64,000 nucleotides of DNA, from contig NZ_SJOU01000007.1 in the NCBI RefSeq assembly GCF_012027725.1, positions 78,984 to 142,983 of the forward strand. The letters run 5' to 3'. The notes beneath the pieces are model-generated. The model saw only the letters and a program-made list of their open reading frames with translations, had not been told where the DNA came from and searched no databases. The position numbers and the translations under genes are program-made. The DNA is from Olsenella sp. SW781 (GTDB lineage Bacteria > Actinomycetota > Coriobacteriia > Coriobacteriales > Atopobiaceae). Positions 40,395 through 49,410 of this stretch are shown here, piece by piece (positions within the stretch are counted from its first letter, which is position 1; each line of letters begins with the position of its first letter).

Positions 40395-42749
40395 CTACGC
40401 CAGGCCGAGGGCCATCCCCGCGAGGCGCACGGCGAGCGCCACGACCCACGCCACGCCGCACTGCATGGCGACAACGGCCCACATCATGCGCGTCCCCAGC
40501 TCGGCCTTCACCGCGGACACCGCCGCCACGCACGGCGTGTACAGCAGCGTGAACGTGAGGAACGCAAACGCCGTGAGCGGCGAGAAGAGCTCGGGCAGGC
40601 CCGCCGTGCTCCCGCCCATGAGGACAGTCAAAGTTGCCACCACGTTCTCCTTGGCGCCGAAGCCAGCCGCCAGGGCCGCCGCCGCGCGCCAGTTGCCAAA
40701 GCCGAGCGGGGCGAAGAGCGGCGCCAGCAGCGCGCCGAGCGCGGCGAGCATGCTCTGGGACTGGTCGGACACCACGTTGAGGCGCACGTCGAAGGTCTGC
40801 AGGAACCAGATCACCACGCTCGCCACGAAGATGATCGTGAACGCCTTGGTTGCAAAGCCCTTGGCCTTGTCCCAGGCCAGGCGCGCCACGGTGCGCGGCG
40901 CGGGCATGCGGTAGTTGGGAAGCTCCATCACAAACGGCACCGGGTCGCCCTTGAAGGCCGTCCCCTTGAGCACGAGCGCGACGAGGATTCCCACCACGAT
41001 GCCCATGAGGTAGAGCGCGATCATCACGAGCGGCGCGCACTCCGGGAAGAACGCGGCCGAGAAGAGCGCGTAGACCGGCACCTTTGCCGAGCAGCTCATG
41101 AACGGCGTGAGCATGACCGTCATCTTGCGGTCGTGCTCGGAGGGCAGGGTGCGCGTCGCCATGATGGCGGGAACCGAGCAGCCAAAGCCGATGAGCATGG
41201 GCACGAAGCTGCGTCCGGAGAGGCCCAGGCGCCGCAGCAGCTTGTCCATCACAAAGGCCACGCGCGCCATGTAGCCGGAGTCCTCGAGGATCGAGAGCAG
41301 GATGAAGAGCACCACGATGATCGGCAGGAAGGAGAGAACCGAGCCCACGCCGGCAAAGACGCCGTCGATCACGAGGCTGTGCACCACCGGGTTGAGCCCA
41401 AAGGCCGTGAGCGCGGCGTCCGCCTGGGCTGTCACCCAGTCGATTCCGGCGGCGAGAAGGTCGGAGAGCCGCTGACCCACCACATCAAAAGTGAGCCAGA
41501 AGACGAGCGCCATGATCCCAACGAACACCGGGATGGCCGTGTACTTGCCCGTGAGGATGCGGTCGGCCGCCACCGAGCGCGCGTGCTCGCGGCTCTCGTG
41601 CGGCTTGACCACGCACTCGGCGCAGACGCCCTCGATGAACGAGAAGCGCATGTCGGCGAGCGCCGCCATGCGGTCGCGGCCGGACTCGCCCTCCATCTGG
41701 CTGATGATGTGCTCCACGGCGTCGAGCTCGTTCTGGTCCAGCCCCAGGGCGCGCATCACGAGCTGGTCGCCCTCGATGAGCTTGGTCGCGGCAAAGCGCA
41801 CGGGAAGGCTGGCCGCGGCAGCGTGGTCCTCGATGATGTGGCAGATGCCGTGGATGCAGCGGTGCAGGGCGCCGTGGTCGGGGCCGTCCGGCGAGCAGAA
41901 GTCCACGCGGCCCGGGTGCTCGCGGAAGCGCGCCACGTGCAGCACGTGCTCCACGAGCTCGGAGATGCCCTCCTCGCGCGCGGCGGAGATGGGAACCACG
42001 GGGATGCCGAGCGCGGCCTCCAGGCGGTTCACGCTCACCGTGCCACCGTTGGCCGTGAGCTCGTCCATCATGTTGAGGGCGAGCACCATCGGCCGGTCGA
42101 GCTCCATGAGCTGGAGCGTCAGGTAGAGATTGCGCTCGATGTTGGTGGCGTCCACGATGTCGATGATCGCGTCGGGGTCGTCCTCCAGGATGAAGCGACG
42201 GCTCACCACCTCCTCGCTCGTGTAGGGGCTGAGCGAGTAGATGCCCGGCAGGTCCGTGACCGTGGCCTCGGGATGGCCCTTGATCTGGCCGTCCTTGCGG
42301 TCCACGGTCACGCCCGGGAAGTTGCCCACGTGCTGGTTCGCGCCCGTGAGCGCGTTGAAGAGCGTGGTCTTGCCGCAGTTCTGGTTGCCGGCCAGCGCCA
42401 GCTTGAGCGGACGGCCCTCCGGGATGGCCTTGCCGGCCGCGCGCGGCGCGTACTTCTCGCCAATGGCGGGGTGGACGGCCGCCTCCAGGCGCTCGCGGCC
42501 GCGCGGGGCGTCGTGCATGTCGTGCACCTGCGTGAGCGCGATGTGAGCGGCGTCGTCCCGGCGCAGGGTGAGCTCGTAGCCGCGCAGGCGGATCTCGAGC
42601 GGGTCCCCCATGGGGGCGCGCTTCATGAGCGTGACCTCCACGCCCGGCGTGAGGCCCATGTCCAGGATGTGCTGGCGCAGCGACGGCTCGTCGCAGTCCA
42701 CCGACGCCACCACGGCGTCCTTGCCGATCTCCAGCTCGTCCAGGTTCAT
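40395..42749 (-). CDS. feoB: fused FeoA-FeoB ferrous iron transporter
   Basis: 784 aa. Residues 1-~75 form an SH3-like FeoA domain (LRQHILDMGLTPGVEVTLMKRAPMGDPLEIRLRGYELTLR), joined to FeoB: G1 GNQNCGKTTLFNAL, G2/G3 region VTVDRKDGQIKG and DLPGIYSLSPYTSEE, G4 NMMDE, a GDI helical domain, then ~8-10 membrane segments with SFVPMLIGFGCSVPAIMATRT and KENVVATL gating motifs. Imports Fe2+. ATG at 42749 after GGGGAGAAG excludes upstream repeat DNA. A separate, non-fused feo operon is at 60-64 kb, so one of the two may carry a different divalent metal. Confidence 0.94.
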   Translation of the reverse strand: MNLDELEIGKDAVVASVDCDEPSLRQHILDMGLTPGVEVTLMKRAPMGDPLEIRLRGYELTLRRDDAAHIALTQVHDMHDAPRGRERLEAAVHPAIGEKYAPRAAGKAIPEGRPLKLALAGNQNCGKTTLFNALTGANQHVGNFPGVTVDRKDGQIKGHPEATVTDLPGIYSLSPYTSEEVVSRRFILEDDPDAIIDIVDATNIERNLYLTLQLMELDRPMVLALNMMDELTANGGTVSVNRLEAALGIPVVPISAAREEGISELVEHVLHVARFREHPGRVDFCSPDGPDHGALHRCIHGICHIIEDHAAAASLPVRFAATKLIEGDQLVMRALGLDQNELDAVEHIISQMEGESGRDRMAALADMRFSFIEGVCAECVVKPHESREHARSVAADRILTGKYTAIPVFVGIMALVFWLTFDVVGQRLSDLLAAGIDWVTAQADAALTAFGLNPVVHSLVIDGVFAGVGSVLSFLPIIVVLFILLSILEDSGYMARVAFVMDKLLRRLGLSGRSFVPMLIGFGCSVPAIMATRTLPSEHDRKMTVMLTPFMSCSAKVPVYALFSAAFFPECAPLVMIALYLMGIVVGILVALVLKGTAFKGDPVPFVMELPNYRMPAPRTVARLAWDKAKGFATKAFTIIFVASVVIWFLQTFDVRLNVVSDQSQSMLAALGALLAPLFAPLGFGNWRAAAALAAGFGAKENVVATLTVLMGGSTAGLPELFSPLTAFAFLTFTLLYTPCVAAVSAVKAELGTRMMWAVVAMQCGVAWVVALAVRLAGMALGLA

Positions 42750-43098
42750 GCGCGCTTCTCCCCTCGCAGCTCCACTCGCACGCCATTGTAGCGTGTGCGC
42801 TCGCCCCGGCGCGGCCCCCTTCGCGTTTGCTCGTGCAAACTCGAGGCGAGCTCCGGGAACAGCACAATCGAGCAAGCCTCTGAGCTGCGCAAATGCCAGC
42901 AGCCTTGTAATTTGGCGTGAACGTGGCGCGGCGTTTGCTCGTGCAAACTCGGTGGGGGCGCCGCGCGGCGGGAAGGCGCCCGAGGAGCCCGTGGCGTTTG
43001 CTCGTGCAAACTCGAGGGGAGCCAGCACCCCATGGCCTAGAATGGCGAGAAGAACCGAGAAGGACGTGCGCCCGCGGCGCCGAGGCGAGAGGAGCCCC
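42750..43098. other. divergent intergenic region with three GTTTGC repeats
   Basis: 349 bp between feoAB and the 2-hydroxyacid dehydrogenase. Contains three GTTTGCTCGTGCAAAC copies (42825, 42933, 42996), an AT-richer stretch 42870-42925 that may hold the feoAB promoter, and two motif copies (43044 and 43056) immediately before the dehydrogenase RBS. Confidence 0.75.
42825..43011. repeat. three GTTTGCTCGTGCAAAC repeats upstream of feoAB
   Basis: Identical 16-mers at 42825-42840, 42933-42948 and 42996-43011, all in the same orientation and all within a CGTTTGCTCGTGCAAACTCG context. Two relatives lie at 26638 and 26742. Either a multi-site operator or a REP family. Confidence 0.85.
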
Positions 43099-44037
43099 AT
43101 GAACGTGCTCGTGCTGCTGCCCGTGGATGACGCCCAGCGCGCCCGGCTCGAGGCCGCCGCGCCCGGGGCGCGCTTCTCCTATGCCACGACGTCCGACGCA
43201 CCCGCGGACGCCGTCGAGCGGGCGGACGTCATCGTGGGCAACCTCCCGCCCGAGCGGCTCGGCGAGGCGGCGCGCCTGCGCCTGCTGCAGCTCAACTCCG
43301 CCGGGTACGACAACTACGCCGCCGCCGGGACGCTTCCCGAGGGGGCGATGCTCGCCTCGGCCTCGGGCGCCTACGGCCAGGCCGTCTCCGAGCACATGCT
43401 CGCGATGCTGCTCTCGCTGATGAAGCGCCTCCCCGCCTACCGCGACGACCAGCGCGCCCACCGCTGGGCGGACGAGGGCGTCGTGACCACCCTGCGCGGC
43501 GCGCGGGTGCTCGTGCTCGGCGCGGGCGACATCGGGACGCACTTCGCCTCGCTCTGCGCGGCGCTCGGGGCGCGCGTCGCGGGCGTCCGGCGCTCGTCCC
43601 GGCCGGCCGAGCCGCCCTTCGAGGCCGTGTCCCCGATGGCGTGCCTCCCGGAGCTCCTGCCTCAGGCGGACGTGGTCGCGTCGTTCCTGCCGAGCACGCC
43701 CGAGACGAGGGGGCTCGCCGACGCATGGTTCTTCTCGGCGATGCGGCGGGGGTCGTACTTCGTCAACGGCGGGCGCGGGGACCTCGTGGTGACGGACGAC
43801 CTTATCGCGGCGCTTGAGGCGGGCCAGATTGCCGGGGCGGCGCTCGACGTCATGGACCCCGAGCCGCTGCCCGCGGACCACCCGCTCTGGGACGCGCCCG
43901 GCGCGCTCGTGACGCCGCACGTCTCGGGCTGGTACCACCTGCCCGCCACGCTGGACAACATCGTGGGGATCGCGACGGAGAACCTGGGGCGGCTCGCGCG
44001 CGGCGAGCGGCCGCGCAACCTCGTGGAGCTCGGCTAG
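43099..44037 (+). CDS. D-isomer-specific 2-hydroxyacid dehydrogenase
   Basis: 312 aa. NAD-binding VLVLGAGDIGTHFASLCAALGA, catalytic Arg in YFVNGGRGDLVVTDDL, Glu in DVMDPEPLPADHPLW and His in TPHVSGWYH. Interconverts a 2-ketoacid and its D-2-hydroxyacid; lactate, glycerate or hydroxyisocaproate cannot be distinguished. ATG at 43099 after GAGAGGAGC. Two motif copies sit just upstream of the RBS. Confidence 0.88.
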   Translation: MNVLVLLPVDDAQRARLEAAAPGARFSYATTSDAPADAVERADVIVGNLPPERLGEAARLRLLQLNSAGYDNYAAAGTLPEGAMLASASGAYGQAVSEHMLAMLLSLMKRLPAYRDDQRAHRWADEGVVTTLRGARVLVLGAGDIGTHFASLCAALGARVAGVRRSSRPAEPPFEAVSPMACLPELLPQADVVASFLPSTPETRGLADAWFFSAMRRGSYFVNGGRGDLVVTDDLIAALEAGQIAGAALDVMDPEPLPADHPLWDAPGALVTPHVSGWYHLPATLDNIVGIATENLGRLARGERPRNLVELG

Positions 44038-44078
44038 GCCCACCGGGGTGGGGGCCCGCCGGTCGGTGGCCGCCGGGG

Positions 44079-44939
44079 CTACGCCCGCGCCCTCACGGCA
44101 AACGCCACGCCGAGGGCGCCGGGACCGCAGTGCGACGTGATGACGTCACCGGTCTCGTACCACTCGACCTCGGCGAAGCCCAGCTCGCGGGCGTGCGCGC
44201 TCACGAGCTCGCGCACCTGGTCGGGAAGGCCCGGCGACTTCACGAAGACGATGCGGGCGGGGTCGAAGTCCTCGCGCAGCACGAGGTAGTCGACGAGGCG
44301 GACGGACGCCGCCGCCATGGAGCCGCGCAGCTTCTTGGTGGCCACGAGCTTGCCCTCGAGCAGCTCGACGACGGGCTTGATCTTAAGGAGGGTGGCGCCC
44401 AGGAACGCCACGTTGGAGAGGCGGCCGCCGGCGCGCAGGTAGCCGAGGTCGCCGGGGAGAAACGCCATGCGCACGCGCGCGGAGAGGTCCTCGACGTAGG
44501 CGCGCGCCTCGTCGACGCCCGCCTCGGGGTGCTCGCGCACCCAGCGGGCCGCCTCGCGCACGACGAGCCCCTGGCCGATGGTCACGTGGCGGGTGTCGAC
44601 GGCGGTCACGTAGGCGCGCGTCTCGGCCGCCGCGAGGGCGGACTCGAGCGAGCACGTCGTGGCGGCCGAGTAGGCGACGTGCAGGATCTGCGCGTCGGGA
44701 CGCTCGGCATGGATGCGGTCGAAGGCCACCTCGAAGTCGTGCGGGGTGCAGCCGCTCGTCTTGGGGAGCACGCCGAGCTGGCGGCACTGCTCCAGCATCT
44801 CGGCCGGGGAGATCTCCCCGTCATCGATGGTCCGGCTCCCCACGGTGACGTGCATGGGAACGAGCTCGACCCCCAGCTCGGCCGCCTCGGCGGCGGGGAC
44901 GTCGCAGCCCGTCTCGGCGGTGATGACGATGTGTGCCAT
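44079..44939 (-). CDS. DegV-family fatty-acid-binding protein
   Basis: 286 aa. DegV plan: AHIVITAETGCDVPAAEAAELGVELVPMHV, TSGCTPHDFEVAFDRI, LEGKLVATKKLRGS and GDLGYLRAGGRLSN, ending in CGPGALGVAF. Binds a fatty acid; in Firmicutes such proteins (FakB) deliver acyl chains to the FakA kinase, which is not visible here. ATG at 44939 gives family length. Confidence 0.9.
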   Translation of the reverse strand: MAHIVITAETGCDVPAAEAAELGVELVPMHVTVGSRTIDDGEISPAEMLEQCRQLGVLPKTSGCTPHDFEVAFDRIHAERPDAQILHVAYSAATTCSLESALAAAETRAYVTAVDTRHVTIGQGLVVREAARWVREHPEAGVDEARAYVEDLSARVRMAFLPGDLGYLRAGGRLSNVAFLGATLLKIKPVVELLEGKLVATKKLRGSMAAASVRLVDYLVLREDFDPARIVFVKSPGLPDQVRELVSAHARELGFAEVEWYETGDVITSHCGPGALGVAFAVRARA

Positions 44940-45118
44940 GGCAAGCTCCCGTCTCGGCGCAGTAGTATGCACATTTTAGTCGTTTGGGCACGTCGGGGCC
45001 AAGGGCCGCGAAAACCCTCCCGTCCCGCAGTTTTCCGCAGGCGCGACACAACTCTGGCATCAAAATGTGAGAACCTAGAAATCTCTGGCACGGTCGAACG
45101 CGGATGGGAGGGGGCATC

Positions 45119-46876
45119 ATGTATCTTGAGCGCATCGGCTCCCCCGAGGACCTGCGCGCCCTGCCCGCCGAGGCGCTCGGCCCCCTCTGCGAAGAGATCC
45201 GCTCCGCCATCCTGGAGAGCTCCGCCGTGGTGGGCGGGCACGTGGGGCCGAACCTCTCGGTCGTCGAGCTCACCGTGGCGCTGCACCGCGTCTTCGAGAG
45301 CCCGCGCGACAAGATCGTCTTCGACGTCTCGCACCAGACCTACCCGCACAAGATGCTCACCGGACGCGCCGCCGCGTTTCTCGACCCGGCGCGCTACGAG
45401 GACGTCTCGGGCTTCTCGAGCCCCGGGGAGTCCGAGCACGACCTGTTTGCGATGGGGCACACCTCGACCTCGGTGAGCCTCGCCTGCGGCCTCGTCTCCG
45501 CGCGCGAGCTCGCTGGCGAGAAGTACGCGGTGGTGGCGGTCATCGGCGACGGCTCGCTCTCCGGCGGGCTCGCCTTCGAGGGGCTCGACAACGCCGCCTC
45601 CCTCACGAGCGGCCTCATCATCGTCGTGAACGACAACGAGTGGTCGATCGCGCCCAACCACGGCGGCGTCTACGGCGCGCTCGCCGAGCTGCGCGCCACG
45701 GGCGGCGCCTCGCCGCGCAACCCCTTCACCGCGCTCGGGCTGGACTACCGCTACCTCGAGGACGGCCACGACGAGCAGGCGCTCGAGGCGGCGCTCGCCG
45801 AGCTCGCGGACGTCGACCACCCCGTCGTGCTGCACGTCCACACCGAGAAGGGCCACGGCTACGCCCCCGCCCTCGAGGACCCCGAGGGCTGGCACCACGC
45901 CGCCCCGTTCGACCTCTCCTCGGGCTCCCCGCTGGGCCAGGGAGGCGGCCCGGACTACGCCCAGATCACGGCCTCCTTCCTCATGGGGCGCATGGCGGGC
46001 GACCCGGGCCTCGTCGCCGTGAACGCGGCGACCCCCTACATCATGGGCTTCACGCCCGAGCTGCGCGCCCAGGCCGGCCGCCAGTTCGTGGACGTGGGGA
46101 TTGCCGAGGAGCACGCAGTGACGTACGTGACGGGGCTCGCCCGCGCGGGCGCCACCCCCGTGCTCGGCATCTACTCGACCTTCCTGCAGCGCGCCTATGA
46201 CGAGCTGTGGCACGACCTCTGCCTCAACGCGGCGCGCGCCGTCATCCTCGTCTTCGGCGCGTCCGCCTTCGGCACCACCGACGCCACGCACCTCGGCTTC
46301 TTCGACATCCCCATGCTCGGCGCCATGCCGGGCCTGCCCTACCTCGCGCCCACCTGCCCCGAGGAGTACCTCGACATGCTCTCATGGGCGCTCGACCGCG
46401 CGGAGGGCCCCGTCGCCATCCGCGTCCCGGTGACGGGCGCGACGTCGCGCCCGGGCTTCTCGCGCCCCGCGGGGGGCTACGCGCGTGGCGCCGAGGTCGT
46501 GCGGAGGGGCTCGGGCGTCGCGCTGCTCGCCCTCGGGGACCTCTTCCCCCTCGGCGAGCAGGTCGCCGACATGCTCGCGGCATGCGGCATAGGCGCCACC
46601 CTCGTCAACCCCCGCCTCGCCACGACGATCGACGAGGAGCTGCTGGGACGGCTCGCGGCCGGCCACGACGTCGTCGTCACGATCGAGGACGGCATCCTCG
46701 ACGGCGGCTTCGGCGAGCGCGTGGCACGCGCCCTCTCCTGCGACGACGTGCGCGTGCGCTGCTACGGGCTGCCGCGCGCCTTCGCGGACCGCTACGACCC
46801 CGCCACGCTGCTCGAGAGCTGCGGGATGACCGCGGAGGGCATCGCCGCGGACGTGCGCGCCCTCCTCGGCGCGTAG
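45119..46876 (+). CDS. 1-deoxy-D-xylulose-5-phosphate synthase-like transketolase
   Basis: 585 aa, ThDP-dependent. Matches DXS in GGHVGPNLSVVELTVAL, FDVSHQTYPHKMLTGR, GHTSTSVSLACGL, IGDGSLSGGLAFEGLDN (ThDP/Mg), NDNEWSIAPN, and DVGIAEEHAVTYVTGLA with IYSTFLQRAYDEL. It departs where DXS binds glyceraldehyde-3-phosphate: the usual DRAG is FGAS, THQG is THLG and RYPRG is RVPVTG. It is also ~35 aa short. So it may make a different acyloin or be a second DXS type. ATG after GGGAGGGGGC. Stands alone. Confidence 0.78.
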   Translation: MYLERIGSPEDLRALPAEALGPLCEEIRSAILESSAVVGGHVGPNLSVVELTVALHRVFESPRDKIVFDVSHQTYPHKMLTGRAAAFLDPARYEDVSGFSSPGESEHDLFAMGHTSTSVSLACGLVSARELAGEKYAVVAVIGDGSLSGGLAFEGLDNAASLTSGLIIVVNDNEWSIAPNHGGVYGALAELRATGGASPRNPFTALGLDYRYLEDGHDEQALEAALAELADVDHPVVLHVHTEKGHGYAPALEDPEGWHHAAPFDLSSGSPLGQGGGPDYAQITASFLMGRMAGDPGLVAVNAATPYIMGFTPELRAQAGRQFVDVGIAEEHAVTYVTGLARAGATPVLGIYSTFLQRAYDELWHDLCLNAARAVILVFGASAFGTTDATHLGFFDIPMLGAMPGLPYLAPTCPEEYLDMLSWALDRAEGPVAIRVPVTGATSRPGFSRPAGGYARGAEVVRRGSGVALLALGDLFPLGEQVADMLAACGIGATLVNPRLATTIDEELLGRLAAGHDVVVTIEDGILDGGFGERVARALSCDDVRVRCYGLPRAFADRYDPATLLESCGMTAEGIAADVRALLGA

Positions 46877-46891
46877 GCGTCCCCGTAACCC

Positions 46892-47476
46892 CTACTGGAC
46901 CACGCCCTCGTTTCTCAGCTCCGTGCGCAGGCGCGAGAGCGTCACGGGCGTCATGCCGAGCAGCGACGCCACGAAGCGGTTGGGGATCTTGCCCACGATG
47001 CCGGGATAGCGCCTGAGGAACCACAGGTAGCGGTCGCGCGAGCGGAGCTGCGACACCACGCGCCGCGTCTCCCAGTGCATGTGCCACGCCTCGCAGACGA
47101 TGCGGATGAAGAGGTGGTTCGCCGGCAGGCTGGTCTCGAGGAGCCCCTTGATGAGGGCGATGTCCAGGCAGACCACCTCGCCGTCCGAGAGCATCTCGAC
47201 GGTCGCGGACGAGGGCCCCTCGAGCTCCACGCTCGGCACGAGCACGGACCCCGGCATGAACAGGATGCAGTCGGTGATGTCGTGGCCGTCCGCGTCGACG
47301 GAGAAGCTTCTCACAATGCCGCGAACGAGAAACCCGACCTCGGTCTGCAGCTCCCCGGAGCGGACCACGCAGTCCCCCTTGAAGAGCTCGCGGTGCGTGG
47401 CGTTATGCGACAGGACGTCGAGGAGCTCCTCGTCGCTCACCTTGACGACGTCCCTGAAAAAGGCTCGGCAATCCAT
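46892..47476 (-). CDS. Crp/Fnr-family transcriptional regulator
   Basis: 194 aa. N-terminal cyclic-nucleotide-binding-like barrel (LFKGDCVVRSGELQTEVGFLVRGIVRSFSVDADGHDITD) and a C-terminal HTH (GKIPNRFVASLLGMTPVTLSRLRTELRNEGVV). It has neither the N-terminal Cys cluster of Fnr nor the exact cAMP phosphate-binding loop, so effector is unknown. Tail-to-tail with the DXS-like gene, 15 bp apart. Confidence 0.87.
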   Translation of the reverse strand: MDCRAFFRDVVKVSDEELLDVLSHNATHRELFKGDCVVRSGELQTEVGFLVRGIVRSFSVDADGHDITDCILFMPGSVLVPSVELEGPSSATVEMLSDGEVVCLDIALIKGLLETSLPANHLFIRIVCEAWHMHWETRRVVSQLRSRDRYLWFLRRYPGIVGKIPNRFVASLLGMTPVTLSRLRTELRNEGVVQ

Positions 47477-47517
47477 CCCCTGGCCTCCTCCCCAGGTTGA
47501 GTCTATGAGCTTTCAGT

Positions 47518-49263
47518 TTACTCCACGTCGTCCGGCTCGACGGCCTCGGATGCCGCCCCTCCCTGCTCAGCGGCCGAATCGGCCGCCCGTGCGTCAGCCT
47601 CCTCCCGGGCGGCGCGGGCCTCGTTGAACTTCTCGCGCATCGTCGGGTTCTTGAAGGTGAGCTTGCGGATGGTCAGCGCCTCCGCCTTGTCGTTGGCGTA
47701 GCGCAGCTGCCGCTCCGAGGAGGTCAGGTCCTCCTTAACCTTCTGGAGGCGCGCGATGGCCTTGTCGATCTCCTCGATGGCGTCCCCGAACTTCTTGCTC
47801 GCCGTCGCGTAGTTCTTGCCAAAGCCGTCCTTGAACTTCTCGAGCGCGTTCTCGAAGTTGGTGACGTCGATGTTCTGCTGGCGCACCTCGGCGAGCTCGC
47901 GCCGGTAGGCGTGCGCGTTCTCCGCCGCGTTTCTCAGCAGCGTGATCATGGGGATGAAGAACTGCGGGCGGATGACGTACATCTTCTCGTACTCGTAGGA
48001 CACGTCCACGATGCCGGAGTTGTAGAGCTCGCTCTCGGGCTCGAGCATCGAGACGAGCACCGCGTACTCGCAGTTCTTGTTGCGTCGGTCCTGGTCGAGC
48101 TTCTTGAAGAAGTCGGAGTTCCTGTGACGGCTCGTGGCGGCCGAGGCGTCGTCCTCGTTCTTCATCTCGAACATGATGGAGACGACCTCGACGCCCTCGT
48201 CGTCGACCTCGCGGAAGACGTAGTCTCCCTTCGAGCCGCCCACGACCTCGTTGTCCTTGTGGAACTCCGCGCCGCGAAAGCCCAGCGAGCGCCAGCGGTT
48301 GAACTCCATCTCGCAGTGCTGCTCGAGCGTCTCGCCGATGAGCTTGGTGGACAGGCGCGCACGCTGGTTGCGCAGGCGCTCGATCTCGTCCTCGCGGTCG
48401 CGGATCGTCTGGTCCTTGAACCGCTCCTGCTCGGCCATCTGCTGGCGCAGCGACGCCTCGACCTGCTCGCGCTCGAGCTTGGCCGCCCGCAGGTCGCCCT
48501 CGAGGGCGGCAAGGCGCTCGCCCTGCTCGCCGGTGGCCTGCGTGACGGCGAGGGCCTTCTCCGTCACGAAGGCGGACTCGCGGGCCTTGATCTGGGCCTC
48601 GAGCTCGGAGACGCGGCGCTCCTGCTCGAGCCTGGCCGCGCGCAGGTCGCCCTCGAGCTCGGCGATGCGCTTCTCCTGGGCGTCCGTGGCGTCGCTCACC
48701 GCAAGTGCCTTCTCGGTGGCAAAGGCGGACTCGCGGGCCTTGAGCTGCGCCTCGAGCTCGGCGACGCGACGGTCGCGCTCGGCGAGCTCCGAGGCGCCCT
48801 TCGTGGCCGCCTCGCTGAGGGCCCGCTCCTGCGCCGCGCTGGCCTCGAGCAGGGCGCGCTCCTGCTCGGCGATCTTCTGGTCCCGCTCGGCGATCGCCTG
48901 GGTGAGCTCGCGCTCCACCGCCGCGCGGGCGAGCGCGACGGCATCCGCGCCCTTCTCTATCTCGGCGCGCAGGCGGACGAGCTCCTCGTCCTTCTTGGCC
49001 GAGGCGTCGCGCGCCCCGGCAAGCTCCTCGGCGAGCCTCCCCTGCAGCTCCTCGCGCTCGCGCGCGGCGAGCTCCCGCGCCTCCTGGCGCGCCTGGGCGG
49101 CGGCGGCCTCCACGGCGCTCGCGCGCTCGCGCTCCGCCATCTGCTCGCGAGCCCTGAGCTCGCGCGTGAACTCCGCGTCTCGCACCTGGCGCACGATCTG
49201 CGCGTACTCGGTCTCGTCGACCTGGAACACCTCGCCGCAGTGCGGGCATCTGATCTCTGCCAT
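47518..49263 (-). CDS. DUF2130 coiled-coil protein
   Basis: 581 aa. Starts with a zinc-ribbon-like [22 protein letters not shown], then ~250 residues of charged coiled coil with internal near-repeats ([27 protein letters not shown] and a close copy), then the DUF2130 core ([57 protein letters not shown]), which has a nuclease-like E...D.K pattern, and a helical tail. Role unknown; the core suggests a PD-(D/E)XK relative (inference). Confidence 0.88.
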   Translation of the reverse strand: MAEIRCPHCGEVFQVDETEYAQIVRQVRDAEFTRELRAREQMAERERASAVEAAAAQARQEARELAAREREELQGRLAEELAGARDASAKKDEELVRLRAEIEKGADAVALARAAVERELTQAIAERDQKIAEQERALLEASAAQERALSEAATKGASELAERDRRVAELEAQLKARESAFATEKALAVSDATDAQEKRIAELEGDLRAARLEQERRVSELEAQIKARESAFVTEKALAVTQATGEQGERLAALEGDLRAAKLEREQVEASLRQQMAEQERFKDQTIRDREDEIERLRNQRARLSTKLIGETLEQHCEMEFNRWRSLGFRGAEFHKDNEVVGGSKGDYVFREVDDEGVEVVSIMFEMKNEDDASAATSRHRNSDFFKKLDQDRRNKNCEYAVLVSMLEPESELYNSGIVDVSYEYEKMYVIRPQFFIPMITLLRNAAENAHAYRRELAEVRQQNIDVTNFENALEKFKDGFGKNYATASKKFGDAIEEIDKAIARLQKVKEDLTSSERQLRYANDKAEALTIRKLTFKNPTMREKFNEARAAREEADARAADSAAEQGGAASEAVEPDDVE

Positions 49264-49334
49264 GGTCCCTCCCGTTCTTCTCCTGCTCCCTAGGGTACCC
49301 GTACCGCCGGACAGAAATGGCCGTGGATGGAAAA

Positions 49335-49376
49335 GCGAGAAGAACGGGGGCCCGCGACGCGCGCCGCGGGCCCCCG
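49335..49376 (-). terminator. htrA terminator: perfect hairpin with motif tail
   Basis: CGGGGGCCCGCG arms (49345-49356 and 49365-49376) perfectly paired; on the minus strand the hairpin is followed directly by TTCTTCTCGCTTTTCC. The dispersed motif (49335-49346) overlaps the stem foot and acts as the pyrimidine tail. Confidence 0.8.
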
Positions 49377-49410
49377 AAAGCCTGTCAGTCGACCCTGTCC
49401 CCCCGTCAGG

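Noticed and set aside
41485..44043. 852-residue open frame on the minus strand
   Set aside because: Runs through the repeat-rich feoAB promoter and out of frame with FeoB; no homology and low-complexity composition.
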